A DNA stretch of 22,826 nt from DUQU01 sp964481475 (GCA_964481475.1 CAYZTG010000015.1:1-22826), one strand, 5' to 3'. Positions 1 through 8,617 are shown, counted from the stretch's first letter. The notes: generated by a model from the letters alone, not told the origin. Made by a program: numbers and translations.

Positions 1-10
1 CAGCAAAATT

Positions 11-39
11 ATTATAACTTAAATAGCTTTATTTGTAAA
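11..39 (-). promoter_or_regulatory. Outgoing sigma-A promoter downstream of trmK
   Basis: Read on the minus strand, a -35 box TTTACA (34-39) lies 17 bases before a perfect -10 box TATAAT (11-16). It sits between the trmK stop codon and the window edge and points out of the window, so it should drive the next minus-strand gene, which is not visible. No terminator hairpin is seen between trmK and this promoter, so read-through from the upstream operon is likely to add to its output. Confidence 0.7.
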
Positions 40-49
40 GGATAAAATT

Positions 50-673
50 TTAATTGCTGTCTAATATTTCTTTTAAATAGTCTATTTGTGTATTTATCTC
101 ATTGCTACGGTGGTTTTCTTTAATTTTAAGTAGTTTTATTAAAGATTGATTATAATAAGGAATTGCTTCTTTTTTTGATTTTAGTAATGGTCCTAAGTAA
201 AGGTCTTTATTAGTTAAAATCTCTTTACCTTCTTTTACTTTTAAAAATAGATAGTACTTTTTATCAAAAACAATAAATTCATCAATAATTTGGTAATTAT
301 TCTCATTTAAATACTTTCTTAAATAATGAACTTGATAATGAGAACCAATTAAATAATAATCTGGTTTTTGATGTGGTTCTCTTAGAATGCTTTTAATTAG
401 TTCAAATCCCATTCCAGTAATAGCAACAACATCATAATCAGCTTTAATATTTTTAAAGCCATCAGATTGAATTAAAGTGATTTTATTTTCTAAATTGGCC
501 TTTTTGATGTTTTTAGAGGCATTTTTAAGTGGACCAAGATTAAGATCGGCACCAATTCCTTTTTTAATATAACCATTACTTACCGCCTCAATTAAAACTT
601 TGCAATGATCGGTGCCAATATCTAAGACAGTATTGGCACCTCTTAATAATGAAGCAATAAATTTTATTCTCAT
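50..673 (-). CDS. trmK: tRNA (adenine22-N1)-methyltransferase TrmK
   Basis: This is probably the SAM-dependent enzyme that methylates N1 of adenine 22 in tRNA. The 207-residue product begins with a Rossmann fold: the SAM-binding loop VLDIGTDH lies near residues 17-24, and the family-typical ITGMGFELI stretch near residues 85-93 corresponds to the usual SGMGG-type motif. The last 50 or so residues are charged and helical, as expected for the C-terminal coiled coil of the family, though the protein is somewhat shorter than the 230-240 residues of Bacillus TrmK. The ATG overlaps the rpoD stop by four bases (ATGA), so translation is coupled to sigma-A. The rpoD-trmK neighbourhood is conserved in Bacilli and supports the call. 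Confidence 0.87.
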   Translation of the reverse strand: MRIKFIASLLRGANTVLDIGTDHCKVLIEAVSNGYIKKGIGADLNLGPLKNASKNIKKANLENKITLIQSDGFKNIKADYDVVAITGMGFELIKSILREPHQKPDYYLIGSHYQVHYLRKYLNENNYQIIDEFIVFDKKYYLFLKVKEGKEILTNKDLYLGPLLKSKKEAIPYYNQSLIKLLKIKENHRSNEINTQIDYLKEILDSN

Positions 674-1899
674 CGATTTATATTGAAATCTTTTAATTTC
701 TTTTTACGAGCGGGTTGTCTAAGTTTTCTTAAAGCTTTTCCTTCAATTTGGCGAATTCTTTCTCTAGTTACTCCAAACTCTTTACCTACTTCTTCTAAAG
801 TGTGAGTTTTACCATCTAGTAAGCCGTATCTCATTCTTAAGACTTTTTCTTCTCGGTCTGTTAATGTTTGCAAAACTTCATCTAAAGCCTTTTTTATCCA
901 TTCATTAACTGAATATTCATAAGGGTTTAAGGCGGTTGGATCGCTAATAAAGTCACCTAATGAAGAGTCTTCTTCTTCACCAACTGGAGCTTCTAAGGAA
1001 ATTGGTTCTTGAGAAATCTTTTGGATTTGTTGGACTTTTTCGGCCGAAATACCCATTTTTTCCCCAATTTCTTCAGCTGATGGTTCTCTTGATAATTCTT
1101 GAACTAATTGTCTTTGAATTCGTAACATTTTATTAATCGTTTCAACCATATGAACGGGAATTCTAATTGTTCTTGCTTGATCAGCAACTGCTCTTGTAAT
1201 CGCTTGTCTTATCCACCATGTTGCATATGTCGAAAATTTAAAGCCTTTTTCGTGATCAAACTTATCAACTGCTCTAATTAGACCCATATTACCTTCTTGA
1301 ATTAAATCAAGAAAAAGCATCCCTCTACCGACATACTTTTTAGCGATACTAACAACTAATCGGAAGTTAGCTTCAATTAATTTGGTTTTTGCAATTAATC
1401 CATCTTCAATCATTTGTTCAAGTTGAACACGTTGTTCATCATTTAACATTCCTGACTTTTTTAGATCATCGAGTTGGGCTTGAGCCATTTTACCACTGTC
1501 GACTCTCATTGCGTAGTTAACTTCATCTTCAGCAACTAATAAAGGTATTTTCCCAATGTCTTTTAGATACATTCTTACTGGATCATCTACTCTTACATTT
1601 GTTGGCATTTTATCAATATTAATTAATTCTTCTTCTTTAATTGTTTCAACGTCCATTTGTGATAAAGAAAGTTCATCAGGATCAATCTCAATAAAATCTC
1701 CTTCAAATTCCTCGTCTATACTATCATCAAATAAATCATCATCTTCAAGTTCCAATACTTCGATCTCTTGTTCTTCAATCAATTCACATAATTCAAAATA
1801 AAGTTCACTATTTTTAGGAGCGTATTCAATTATCTCTTTTTCCTCGAGAGTATTTTCTACAACCTTTTTTAATAGTTCTTTCATTATTTGTTTACTCAT
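670..1899 (-). CDS. rpoD: RNA polymerase primary sigma factor SigA (RpoD)
   Basis: This is the housekeeping sigma factor, which directs RNA polymerase to -35/-10 promoters. The 409-residue protein has a very acidic N-terminal region (about residues 45-80) in place of region 1.1. Region 1.2 starts at DDPVRMYLKDIG (about 105-116). The conserved region 2 core follows (DLIQEGNMGLIRAVDKFD, then FSTYATWWIRQAITRA), then region 3, and region 4.2 with its helix-turn-helix at GVTRERIRQIEGKALRKLR near the C-terminus. The visible promoters in this window (TTGACA/TATAAT type) match what this protein should read. ATG at 1899 is preceded by AGAGGGG about ten bases away. The gene lies 44 bases after dnaG in the classic macromolecular-synthesis order dnaG-rpoD. 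Confidence 0.98.
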   Translation of the reverse strand: MSKQIMKELLKKVVENTLEEKEIIEYAPKNSELYFELCELIEEQEIEVLELEDDDLFDDSIDEEFEGDFIEIDPDELSLSQMDVETIKEEELINIDKMPTNVRVDDPVRMYLKDIGKIPLLVAEDEVNYAMRVDSGKMAQAQLDDLKKSGMLNDEQRVQLEQMIEDGLIAKTKLIEANFRLVVSIAKKYVGRGMLFLDLIQEGNMGLIRAVDKFDHEKGFKFSTYATWWIRQAITRAVADQARTIRIPVHMVETINKMLRIQRQLVQELSREPSAEEIGEKMGISAEKVQQIQKISQEPISLEAPVGEEEDSSLGDFISDPTALNPYEYSVNEWIKKALDEVLQTLTDREEKVLRMRYGLLDGKTHTLEEVGKEFGVTRERIRQIEGKALRKLRQPARKKKLKDFNINR

Positions 1900-1931
1900 T
1901 ATTTATTTTCCCCTCTTTTATATCCATATCA

Positions 1932-1937
1932 ATTATA
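1932..1937 (-). promoter_or_regulatory. Possible internal -10 box ahead of rpoD
   Basis: The 44-base gap between dnaG and rpoD contains a perfect TATAAT on the minus strand. I could not find a good -35 at 16-18 bases spacing, and the bases before it do not form an extended -10. Internal sigA promoters are known in Bacillus, so this may add transcription of rpoD-trmK, but it may also be chance in an AT-rich gap. Confidence 0.3.
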
Positions 1938-1943
1938 CAACAT

Positions 1944-3686
1944 TTACTCACTTTTAAGCCTTTTCTGTTTTAGCAACCTTAATTTCTCAAGCAAATAAGT
2001 TTTTCGGTATGGTTCTAATTCTTCTGCTAATTCTTTTTTTGTTTGTAAATACTCTTTTTCTATGTTAACTTTCTTTAAAACATCAATATGTTTAATAAGA
2101 TCATCATCAGTAAAAACAATCGGCACGGTGTATTCTAAACTTTTAGTAACTATATCTAGCGTTTCTAGTAACTCTTTTTTATCTATTTCTTCTTCTAATA
2201 GACTAGTGAAAACGGCTAAATCAAATTTTTCATGTTTATTATAATATTTAATCATCAAGATTGTTCTTAGTTTAAAAACTTCTCGACTGCAAACATATTC
2301 ACTACCTAGGGCATGATCAATTTGTTTTGCCCAATCAATATTAGTAATCATCATCAAAAATAAATTGATTTCTGATTTGTAGAATTTCTCTGGTATTTCA
2401 CCTCTAACAACTAACTTAGGTGGTATTATCGGTTTTCTAGATTCCACTCTAAGATTAGATAAGCTTGTTACTGAAACACCTAAATCTGATGCAAGTGTAT
2501 TTAAGTAATACTCTTTAACTTCTTTGTTTGCTCCAACTAACATCTCTTTTACATATTCTTTAAGTAAAGAAACTTCATTCATATTATTTAAATTTAAGAT
2601 ACTTTTATAGTGGTGGTATTGATAATGATATTCATCAACAACTTTATTAAATAACTGTAAATATTTTTCTTTACCAAATTTCTTTAAATAATCGTCAGGA
2701 TCTAACTTATCTAATGGTAAAATATCAATTTTAACTCTTTTCCCTCTTAGCATTTTTATCGCTTTCAAAGTCGCTTCTATTCCGGCGTTATCTCCATCAT
2801 AGGCAATTATCACATGATTTGATAAGCTTGTAATTAAGTTTATTTGTTCATTTGTTAAGGCTGTCCCCATTGTTGCTACAGTATTTTTTACCCCTACTTT
2901 AAAAGAAGCGATGACGTCAAAATATCCTTCATGAATAATAACTTTTTTCTCTCTTTTAATAAAAGGTAAAGCTTTATAAATGTTATACAATGTTTTATTT
3001 TTAGAAAAGATGAAAGAGTCTTTCGAATTAACGTATTTTGCCTTGTCCGTCAAAGATCTTCCGCTAAATCCGACAATGTTTCCTTTTTCATCAGTTATCG
3101 GAAAAGTAATTCTATTTTGAAAAAAATCAAAGTAGTTTTTACCGCCTTGTTGAATTAACCCCGCATTTTCTAGTACTTCCTCTGTATAACCTTTTTCTAA
3201 AAGAATTTTAGATAACGCATCTTTTTCATTTGGTGAAAAACCAATATTAAACTCTTCAATAATCGTTTTATCAATATCTCTTTTTGCTAAATATTTTAAA
3301 ATTTCTTCTCCACTTTTGGAATTATTTAAATAATAGTTATAAAAATAACTAGCATCTTTTAGTGCTTCATGTTCCTTTAAAACATGATTTTTTTGATCTT
3401 CACTTATTTTTATTCCAAGTCGCTCTGCCAATTTACTAGCTGCTTCTTCAAAAGTAACGTGATTAATTTCTTGATAAAATTTAATTGGTGCCCCACCAAC
3501 TCCACAAGAAAAGCATTTTGCGATATTTCGTTCAGGGCTCACTGAAAAAGAAGGATTGGTGTCTTCATGAAAAGGACATAATCCTACAAAGTTTTTTCCC
3601 TTTTTCTCTAATTTTACATGTTCAGAAACTAAATCAACAATATTTGTTTTCTCATTAATTTCATCAACTAAGTTTTTTGTTAGCAA
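1944..3686 (-). CDS. dnaG: DNA primase DnaG
   Basis: DnaG makes the RNA primers for lagging-strand replication, working with the replicative helicase. The 580-residue protein has the N-terminal CHC2 zinc ribbon (Cys37, His40, Cys58, Cys61), a primase core, and a TOPRIM domain with the glutamate in EGYFDVIA (about 250) and the acidic AYDGDNAG (about 295-302). The C-terminal part (about 430-580) is helical and poorly conserved, as expected for the helicase-binding domain. The start is TTG at 3684-3686, preceded by AAGGAG with five bases between, nine bases after the glyQS stop. Length and order are typical for Bacilli. Confidence 0.97.
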   Translation of the reverse strand: MLTKNLVDEINEKTNIVDLVSEHVKLEKKGKNFVGLCPFHEDTNPSFSVSPERNIAKCFSCGVGGAPIKFYQEINHVTFEEAASKLAERLGIKISEDQKNHVLKEHEALKDASYFYNYYLNNSKSGEEILKYLAKRDIDKTIIEEFNIGFSPNEKDALSKILLEKGYTEEVLENAGLIQQGGKNYFDFFQNRITFPITDEKGNIVGFSGRSLTDKAKYVNSKDSFIFSKNKTLYNIYKALPFIKREKKVIIHEGYFDVIASFKVGVKNTVATMGTALTNEQINLITSLSNHVIIAYDGDNAGIEATLKAIKMLRGKRVKIDILPLDKLDPDDYLKKFGKEKYLQLFNKVVDEYHYQYHHYKSILNLNNMNEVSLLKEYVKEMLVGANKEVKEYYLNTLASDLGVSVTSLSNLRVESRKPIIPPKLVVRGEIPEKFYKSEINLFLMMITNIDWAKQIDHALGSEYVCSREVFKLRTILMIKYYNKHEKFDLAVFTSLLEEEIDKKELLETLDIVTKSLEYTVPIVFTDDDLIKHIDVLKKVNIEKEYLQTKKELAEELEPYRKTYLLEKLRLLKQKRLKSE

Positions 3687-3695
3687 TTTTACTCC

Positions 3696-5063
3696 TTAAA
3701 ATTTTACTCTTTGTTCAAGATAATTAGTTAATTCATCAAACTTAATTCTTACTTGAGTCATTGAATCTCTTTCTCTAATTGTAACAGTATTTTCACTTAA
3801 CGTTTCATCATCTACTGTAATAACATACGGTGTTCCGATTTGATCTTGGCGACGATATCTTCGTCCAATTGTTTGGGTTTCATCATAAACTACACTAAAA
3901 TGTTTGGCAAGCATTTGGTAAAGTTCTTCTGATTTCTCTTTATGTCTATTTTTAATTAGTGGTAAGACAGCCACTTTATATGGAGCTAAATAAGGATGAA
4001 GTTTTAATACTTCTCTAAATTTTCCATCTTCAAGTTCTTCTTCAACTAAACTTTCTTTGATTAAAGCCAAAAAGAGTCTTTCTACCCCTAAACTTGGTTC
4101 AACAACGTAAGGAACATATTTTTCATTTGTTTCTGGATCTAAATACATCAAATCCTCTTTGCTATGCTCCATATGAGCTTTTAAGTCAAAGTCAGTTCTA
4201 CTTGCGATCCCCCATAACTCATCAAATCCCCAAGGGTATTTATATAAAATATCAATTGTTTTATTAGAATAATGGGAAAGTTCATCTTTTGAATGTTCAT
4301 ATAGTGAAACATTCTCTTTCTTTAAACCTAAGTCAAATAAAAATGTTTCCATTTCTTTTAACCAATAATCAAACCACTCTATTTCTGTCTTGGGTTTGCA
4401 AAAAAACTCTAACTCTAATTGTTCAAACTCTCTCGTTCTAAAAATAAAGTTACCAGGTGTAATTTCATTTCGAAACGCTTTACCAACTTGGCCAACACCG
4501 AAAGGAATTTTTCTTCTTGTGGTTCTTTGAATGTTTTTAAAGTTAATAAAAATTCCTTGAGCTGTTTCTGGTCTTAAATAAACATCATTAGCTTCATTTT
4601 CAATAACGCCTTGATTAGTTTTAAACATTAAGTTAAACTTCCTAATTTCAGTCCATTTAACTTTACCGCATGTTGGACAAGCAATTTTGTTTTCCATTAA
4701 GTAATTAAATAGCTTTTCATTGCTCCAGCCATCAGGATTAATTTCCTTATTATCAAGCTCAATTAAATGATCAGCTCGAAAGCGGTTATTACAACTTAAA
4801 CATTCTGTTAGGGGGTCACTAAATCCCTTTAAATGGCCTGATGCCACCCAAACTTCTTTATTAAGTAAAATCGATGAATCTAATAAAACATTATAAAAAG
4901 ACTCTGTTACAAATCTTTTTTTCCACGCATCTTTAATATTTTGCTTTAGTAAACTACCTAAAGGGCCATAATCAAATGTATTTGCTAAGCCTCCATAAAT
5001 TTCTGAACCTTGATAAACGTATCCTGTTTGTTTTAAATAATTAACAATTTTTTCTAATGTCAT
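3696..5063 (-). CDS. glyQS: Glycyl-tRNA synthetase, single-chain homodimeric type
   Basis: This class II aminoacyl-tRNA synthetase charges tRNA-Gly. The product (455 residues from ATG 5063) opens with GSEIYGGLANTFDYGPLG, the motif 1 region of the homodimeric enzyme. It carries a four-cysteine insertion (Cys88/91 and Cys129/132) that probably binds zinc, motif 2 around FRTREFEQLELEFF, and motif 3 at GVERLFLALI, followed by an anticodon-binding domain. It is the single-chain type found in mycoplasmas and staphylococci, not the two-gene GlyQ/GlyS type of Bacillus. An in-frame GTG at 5069 is possible, but AGAGGTG lies five bases before ATG 5063, so I chose the ATG. It follows recO with almost no gap. 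Confidence 0.97.
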   Translation of the reverse strand: MTLEKIVNYLKQTGYVYQGSEIYGGLANTFDYGPLGSLLKQNIKDAWKKRFVTESFYNVLLDSSILLNKEVWVASGHLKGFSDPLTECLSCNNRFRADHLIELDNKEINPDGWSNEKLFNYLMENKIACPTCGKVKWTEIRKFNLMFKTNQGVIENEANDVYLRPETAQGIFINFKNIQRTTRRKIPFGVGQVGKAFRNEITPGNFIFRTREFEQLELEFFCKPKTEIEWFDYWLKEMETFLFDLGLKKENVSLYEHSKDELSHYSNKTIDILYKYPWGFDELWGIASRTDFDLKAHMEHSKEDLMYLDPETNEKYVPYVVEPSLGVERLFLALIKESLVEEELEDGKFREVLKLHPYLAPYKVAVLPLIKNRHKEKSEELYQMLAKHFSVVYDETQTIGRRYRRQDQIGTPYVITVDDETLSENTVTIRERDSMTQVRIKFDELTNYLEQRVKF

Positions 5064-5065
5064 CT

Positions 5066-5704
5066 TCACACCTCTATGTTGTAATCTATATGATACTTAT
5101 AATATTTTTTTATAAATTGCTCTAATTCTAGAAGAATTTCTTCTTCTATTTCAACTTCTTCTGTTAAGAAATAAATTTCTTTTAAAAAGTCTGTTTCTCT
5201 TTTATTTAAATCTATTTTTAAGTTTTCCTTTGTACTAATTGTTTTCCCCAATGTTAAATTGAAACCTTGATAATCATGTTTATAAAATGTTAACTGATAT
5301 CCAAGGGCGTAAGTTAATTTAATATAAAAAGTAACTAAGCCCAATCTAATATTTTTAAAATCTAATAAAGTTACTAATAACTTAAATAATCTTTCGTGAG
5401 GAAGGTCATCAGTTATTAAGTAGTTTAGTGCACTAATATAACTTTTTAAGTATTTAATATTATCTAATACTTTATATAAAGGATAATCCTTAAGTAGCGA
5501 AGCTTTCGCTAAAGTTTGCATTGTTTTATTTTCTTTTAAATCTACCTCAATTAAACTAAAGTACTCAGTCAAACTATAATTAAGGTTTTTATAGTTTTTA
5601 GCTCCCTTAGCAATTAAAGTTATTTTACCATAAGGAGTATAAGTAAAAAGTAATTTACTTGATTCCCCATAATCTTGTACTTTGTAAATAAAAGCACTAG
5701 ACAT
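5066..5704 (-). CDS. recO: DNA repair protein RecO, short form without zinc finger
   Basis: RecO helps load RecA onto SSB-coated single-stranded DNA in the RecFOR pathway. The 212-residue protein starts with an OB-fold (Y-x-E-S-S-K-L-L-F-T-Y-T-P-Y-G-K, about 12-27, with the typical GAKNYK following) and continues with the helical domain through LTYALGYQL. Bacillus RecO is about 250 residues and has a four-cysteine zinc motif after the LGY segment. This protein has no cysteine at all and is shorter there. Its ATG (5704) overlaps the era stop region by eight bases. Identification rests on the N-terminal pattern and on its place between era and glyQS. Confidence 0.88.
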   Translation of the reverse strand: MSSAFIYKVQDYGESSKLLFTYTPYGKITLIAKGAKNYKNLNYSLTEYFSLIEVDLKENKTMQTLAKASLLKDYPLYKVLDNIKYLKSYISALNYLITDDLPHERLFKLLVTLLDFKNIRLGLVTFYIKLTYALGYQLTFYKHDYQGFNLTLGKTISTKENLKIDLNKRETDFLKEIYFLTEEVEIEEEILLELEQFIKKYYKYHIDYNIEV

Positions 5705-6572
5705 ACCCTAATCCTCTTAGTTCATTAAGATTATTACGCCAACCTTTTTTAACTTTGACATATAAATTTAAATGAACTTTAGTTTCTAGTATTTCATTTA
5801 TTTCTAATCTACTTTCGGTACCAATTTGTTTAAGTAATTTACCACCCTTACCAATTAAAATTCCTTTTTGTGAATCTCTTTCAACATAAATAGTCACATA
5901 CATTACATAAAGATGGCCTTCCATTCTCGCATATTCAATTACAACACCAACAGCGTGAGGAACTTCTTCCTCGGTATGAAATAAGATTTTTTCTCTAATT
6001 ATCTCTGCTGCTCGTTGCAGTTCTGTTTGTGTAGTAACTTGATCTTTTTCATAAAAATAGCCTTGCGGTTTCAAAAACTTTTTAATTGCCTCGGTTAAAT
6101 GTTCAAAGTGCGTTTCAGCTTTAGAAGAAATTGGAAATACTCCTTTAAAATCATATTTATCTAAATAAGATATAATGATTTTATCAATTGCTGGTTTAGA
6201 AGTTAACAAATCAATTTTATTAATTACTAACAAGACGGGAACATCTAAATTTTTTAAATGTCTTATCACATAATCCTCAGCAAAAGAGTATTCTTTATCA
6301 ACCATATAAAGCACTAAATCGGCACTATTTAATCCACTAATCGCTTCTTTTGATAAGTAATTTCCTAATTGATGTTTAGGTTTATGAAAACCAGGAGTAT
6401 CTATAAAAACAAACTGAGCATCACTTAATGTTTTAATCCCGATAATTTGTTCCCTAGTTGTTTGTGGTTTATTTGAAGTAATACTAACCTTTTCCCCTAA
6501 ATAATTATTTAAAAAAGTTGATTTACCCACACTTGTACGACCTACTATTGCAATATAACCAGATTTAATCAT
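5697..6572 (-). CDS. era: GTPase Era
   Basis: Era is a membrane-associated GTPase that binds 16S rRNA near its 3' end and takes part in 30S assembly. The 291-residue protein has the GTPase motifs in order: G1 GRTSVGKST (11-19; most homologues read GRPNVGKST), the PQTTR switch I, G3 DTPG (59-62) and G4 NKID (118-121). A C-terminal KH domain carries the GKGG loop at about 240, in GILIGKGGKLLKQIG. It sits between cdd and recO, as in many Bacilli. The start ATG 6572 overlaps the cdd stop, so the pair is translationally coupled. Confidence 0.97.
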   Translation of the reverse strand: MIKSGYIAIVGRTSVGKSTFLNNYLGEKVSITSNKPQTTREQIIGIKTLSDAQFVFIDTPGFHKPKHQLGNYLSKEAISGLNSADLVLYMVDKEYSFAEDYVIRHLKNLDVPVLLVINKIDLLTSKPAIDKIIISYLDKYDFKGVFPISSKAETHFEHLTEAIKKFLKPQGYFYEKDQVTTQTELQRAAEIIREKILFHTEEEVPHAVGVVIEYARMEGHLYVMYVTIYVERDSQKGILIGKGGKLLKQIGTESRLEINEILETKVHLNLYVKVKKGWRNNLNELRGLGYV

Positions 6573-6958
6573 AGTTCCACTTCATCAAACGAATAAGGAA
6601 GTAACTCTTTAATTGTTGTTTTTTTGACGTCACCATTTAAATTTGATAAATAAATTGGTGTTTCTTTATTAATGAGTTCATTCATTACTTGTCTACATGC
6701 CCCACAAGGAGAAATCGGCTTTAAAGTATTACCAACAACTGCCATTTCTTTAATATCTTCTTTTTTGTAGCCTTGACTATATAGCGAAAAAAGAGCACTT
6801 CTTTCTGCACAATTAGAAAGTCCATATGAAGCATTTTCAATATTTGCACCATAAATAATAGTGCCATTATTCAAAAGTATCGCTGCTCCAACTTTAAAAT
6901 TTGAGTATGGTGTATAAGCCTTTTCTCTAGCTTTAATTGCTTCTTTAATTAAATCCAT
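6569..6958 (-). CDS. cdd: Cytidine deaminase
   Basis: This zinc enzyme converts cytidine and deoxycytidine to uridine and deoxyuridine for pyrimidine salvage. The product (129 residues) is of the small homotetrameric class. The zinc ligands and catalytic glutamate are Cys50 and Glu52 in SNCAERSA, and Cys85 and Cys88 in PCGACRQ. TPYSNFKVGAA near the N-terminus is the substrate-binding strand. An in-frame ATG at 6964 exists, but it is only two bases from AAAGGAG; ATG 6958 has a spacing of eight and is preferred. The gene overlaps the end of ybeY by 14 bases. In Bacillus a dgkA gene lies between ybeY and cdd; it is absent here. Confidence 0.95.
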   Translation of the reverse strand: MDLIKEAIKAREKAYTPYSNFKVGAAILLNNGTIIYGANIENASYGLSNCAERSALFSLYSQGYKKEDIKEMAVVGNTLKPISPCGACRQVMNELINKETPIYLSNLNGDVKKTTIKELLPYSFDEVEL

Positions 6959-7358
6959 TTTCATTACTCCTTTTAATATTTGCCTTATTTAAAATTTCTT
7001 TTTGTTTTAAAATCATTTCATCTTCATCTTCTTTTGTTTGATGATCATAACCTAGGAGGTGCAAATAACCATGGACGGCAAGAAAGGCAATTTCTCGCTT
7101 TTTAGAATGTCCATATTGTTTTGCTTGTTTAAAAGCTCTTTTTAATGAAATGAAGATATCTCCTAAATATTCTTCATCGCTAGTAAAACTTAATACGTCA
7201 GTTACTTTATTAAGGTTACGATATTTTTTGTTTAAAGCTTTAATTTCTTTATTAGTTACAAAAATAATGCTAAAGTCTTCTGTTGAAAAAGAAAAAACTT
7301 CTTTTAATGTTTTCTCATAATCAGAAACATTATGTTTTGTTTGATTATATATTTCCAT
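6945..7358 (-). CDS. ybeY: Endoribonuclease YbeY (rRNA maturation factor)
   Basis: YbeY is a zinc-dependent RNase involved in 16S rRNA 3'-end processing and ribosome quality control. The 137-residue product has the diagnostic three-histidine motif HGYLHLLGYDH (His96, His100, His106) and the preceding NKKYRNLNKVTDVLSF strand (about 43-58). It directly follows phoH, with the start codon adjacent to the phoH stop, in the conserved order phoH-ybeY. Its last codons contain the Shine-Dalgarno sequence of cdd. Confidence 0.97.
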   Translation of the reverse strand: MEIYNQTKHNVSDYEKTLKEVFSFSTEDFSIIFVTNKEIKALNKKYRNLNKVTDVLSFTSDEEYLGDIFISLKRAFKQAKQYGHSKKREIAFLAVHGYLHLLGYDHQTKEDEDEMILKQKEILNKANIKRSNENGFN

Positions 7359-8300
7359 TTAAGCCTCATATCTTTCAAGTATTTTTTGAACTAATGGGTT
7401 TCTTACAACATCTAAACGTTTAAACTCGACTGTTTTTAAATGATTAATATTTTTTAATATTTTTAAAGCTTCATTTAAACCTGAACTATTACTATTTGGT
7501 AAATCTGTTTGAGAAGGATCGCCTGTAATAACCATTTTAGAAGAAAAACCTAATCTTGTTAAAAACATTTTCATTTGCATTTTTGAAGTATTTTGCGCTT
7601 CATCTAAAATAATAAAAGCATTTTCTAATGTCTTTCCTCTCATATAAGCAAGGGGGGCAATTTCAATTACTTTTGATTCTAATAATGTATTTGTTGTTTC
7701 TACTCCTAAAAAGTCATATAGCGCATCGTAAAGTGGTCTTAAATAAGGATCAATCTTTTCTTTTAAATCACCTGGAAGAAAACCTAAATACTCGCCAGCT
7801 TCAACAGCTGGTCTTGTTAGAATAAGTTTTTTTACTTTGTTTTGTTTTAAATAACTAACTGCCATGGCTACCGCTAAGTATGTTTTACCAGTCCCCGCAG
7901 GACCAACTCCAAAAATAATTTCTGCGTCATTAATAGTTTTTATATAATCATGTTGAGTAAAAGTCTTTGCATAAACTTTTTTGCCGTCCCACTTCGTTAA
8001 AATTGCTTTCCTATTAATAAAAAAATCAAGAACACCATTTAATTTATTTTCTTCTCTTAACTTAATTAAATAGATAACTTCTCTTTCCTTAAGTTCGACA
8101 ACAGAAGCAAGTTCATCCATTTTATGAAAAACATCTTTTAAAATCAAGATTGTTTCCTCGTTAGCATTAGTTTTTATTTCATCACCTTTGACAACGATTT
8201 TACAATCAAAATAACTTTTCATAATCTCAATATTTTGGTCATAAGCTCCTAAAAGTTTAAAAGCATTGTTAATATCTTTAATTTGATAGATTGTTTGCAA
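7359..8300 (-). CDS. phoH: PhoH-like ATPase
   Basis: This cytoplasmic P-loop ATPase has an imprecisely known role; the family is linked to RNA metabolism by its constant pairing with ybeY. The 313-residue protein has a Walker A loop GPAGTGKT (133-140), Walker B ILDEAQN (231-237) and the family-typical TRPAVEAGE and SGLNEA segments; the length matches Bacillus PhoH. The start is TTG 8300 with AGGAGG seven to eight bases upstream; the next Met is 27 codons inside and would cut into the N-terminal domain. This is the first gene of the housekeeping operon that runs to trmK, with a promoter directly in front. Confidence 0.95.
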   Translation of the reverse strand: MQTIYQIKDINNAFKLLGAYDQNIEIMKSYFDCKIVVKGDEIKTNANEETILILKDVFHKMDELASVVELKEREVIYLIKLREENKLNGVLDFFINRKAILTKWDGKKVYAKTFTQHDYIKTINDAEIIFGVGPAGTGKTYLAVAMAVSYLKQNKVKKLILTRPAVEAGEYLGFLPGDLKEKIDPYLRPLYDALYDFLGVETTNTLLESKVIEIAPLAYMRGKTLENAFIILDEAQNTSKMQMKMFLTRLGFSSKMVITGDPSQTDLPNSNSSGLNEALKILKNINHLKTVEFKRLDVVRNPLVQKILERYEA

Positions 8301-8320
8301 AAAAATCCCTCCTATAATAT

Positions 8321-8350
8321 ATTATAGCATAGCAATTTTAGTTTTGTTAA
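8321..8350 (-). promoter_or_regulatory. Promoter of the phoH-trmK operon
   Basis: On the minus strand a -35 TTAACA (8345-8350) is followed after 18 bases by TATAAT (8321-8326). A TGC directly in front makes it an extended -10. Transcription should begin near 8314, only about a dozen bases before the TTG start of phoH, so the Shine-Dalgarno AGGAGG lies at the very 5' end. The -35 directly adjoins the rpsU terminator. Confidence 0.75.
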
Positions 8351-8355
8351 TTGAG

Positions 8356-8377
8356 AAAAAAAAGCACTGACGTGCTT
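8356..8377 (-). terminator. Rho-independent terminator of rpsU
   Basis: A six-base-pair stem (AAGCAC/GTGCTT) with a four-base loop, followed on the minus strand by a run of eight T that begins in the last stem bases. The stem begins within the rpsU stop codon, so the terminator overlaps the end of the gene. Confidence 0.88.
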
Positions 8378-8546
8378 ATTTCTTAATTTTATTTTGTTTC
8401 TTCTTTAACTTTTTATTCACACTAGGTTTAACGTAATATTCTCTTTTACGTGCTTCTTGAAGGGTCCCAGATCTAGAAACATCTCTTTTAAAACGCTTTA
8501 GCGCATCTTCTAGAGATTCGGATTCTTTAACTACTATTTTTGACAT
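8376..8546 (-). CDS. rpsU: 30S ribosomal protein S21
   Basis: This is a small basic ribosomal protein of 56 residues that I translated by hand. It begins MSKIVVKESESLEDALKRF, has the core RDVSRSGTLQEARKREYYVKP, and ends in a run of lysines, all typical of S21. It acts at the 30S platform near the anti-Shine-Dalgarno region and aids initiation. ATG 8546 is preceded by AGGAGGG with five bases between. It is a stand-alone transcription unit with its own promoter and terminator. In Bacillus, rpsU lies further from dnaJ, separated by prmA, rsmE and yqeV; here those genes are missing and rpsU follows dnaJ directly. Confidence 0.96.
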   Translation of the reverse strand: MSKIVVKESESLEDALKRFKRDVSRSGTLQEARKREYYVKPSVNKKLKKKQNKIKK

Positions 8547-8588
8547 GTCAGCCCTCCTTCCAAAGCTTGTAATATTAAAGCCGCTATT

Positions 8589-8617
8589 ATTATATATAAT
8601 TTATCTAACTTTGTAAA
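8589..8617 (-). promoter_or_regulatory. Promoter of rpsU
   Basis: TTTACA (8612-8617) and TATAAT (8589-8594) are separated by 17 bases on the minus strand in the gap after dnaJ. Five of six -35 bases and all -10 bases match consensus. I see no convincing terminator hairpin between the dnaJ stop (8650) and this promoter, so dnaJ transcripts may run into rpsU. Confidence 0.8.

Noticed and set aside
670..672. Mycoplasma-type genetic code (TGA read as Trp)
   Set aside because: TGA ends rpoD, recO, etfA and the CPBP gene at the expected family lengths, and conserved tryptophans such as those in sigma region 2 are TGG.
1556..1801. Serine-rich plus-strand open frame opposite rpoD
   Set aside because: It is the antisense of the acidic Asp/Glu-rich region of sigma-A; the low-complexity composition comes from that and there is no ribosome binding site or conserved protein pattern.
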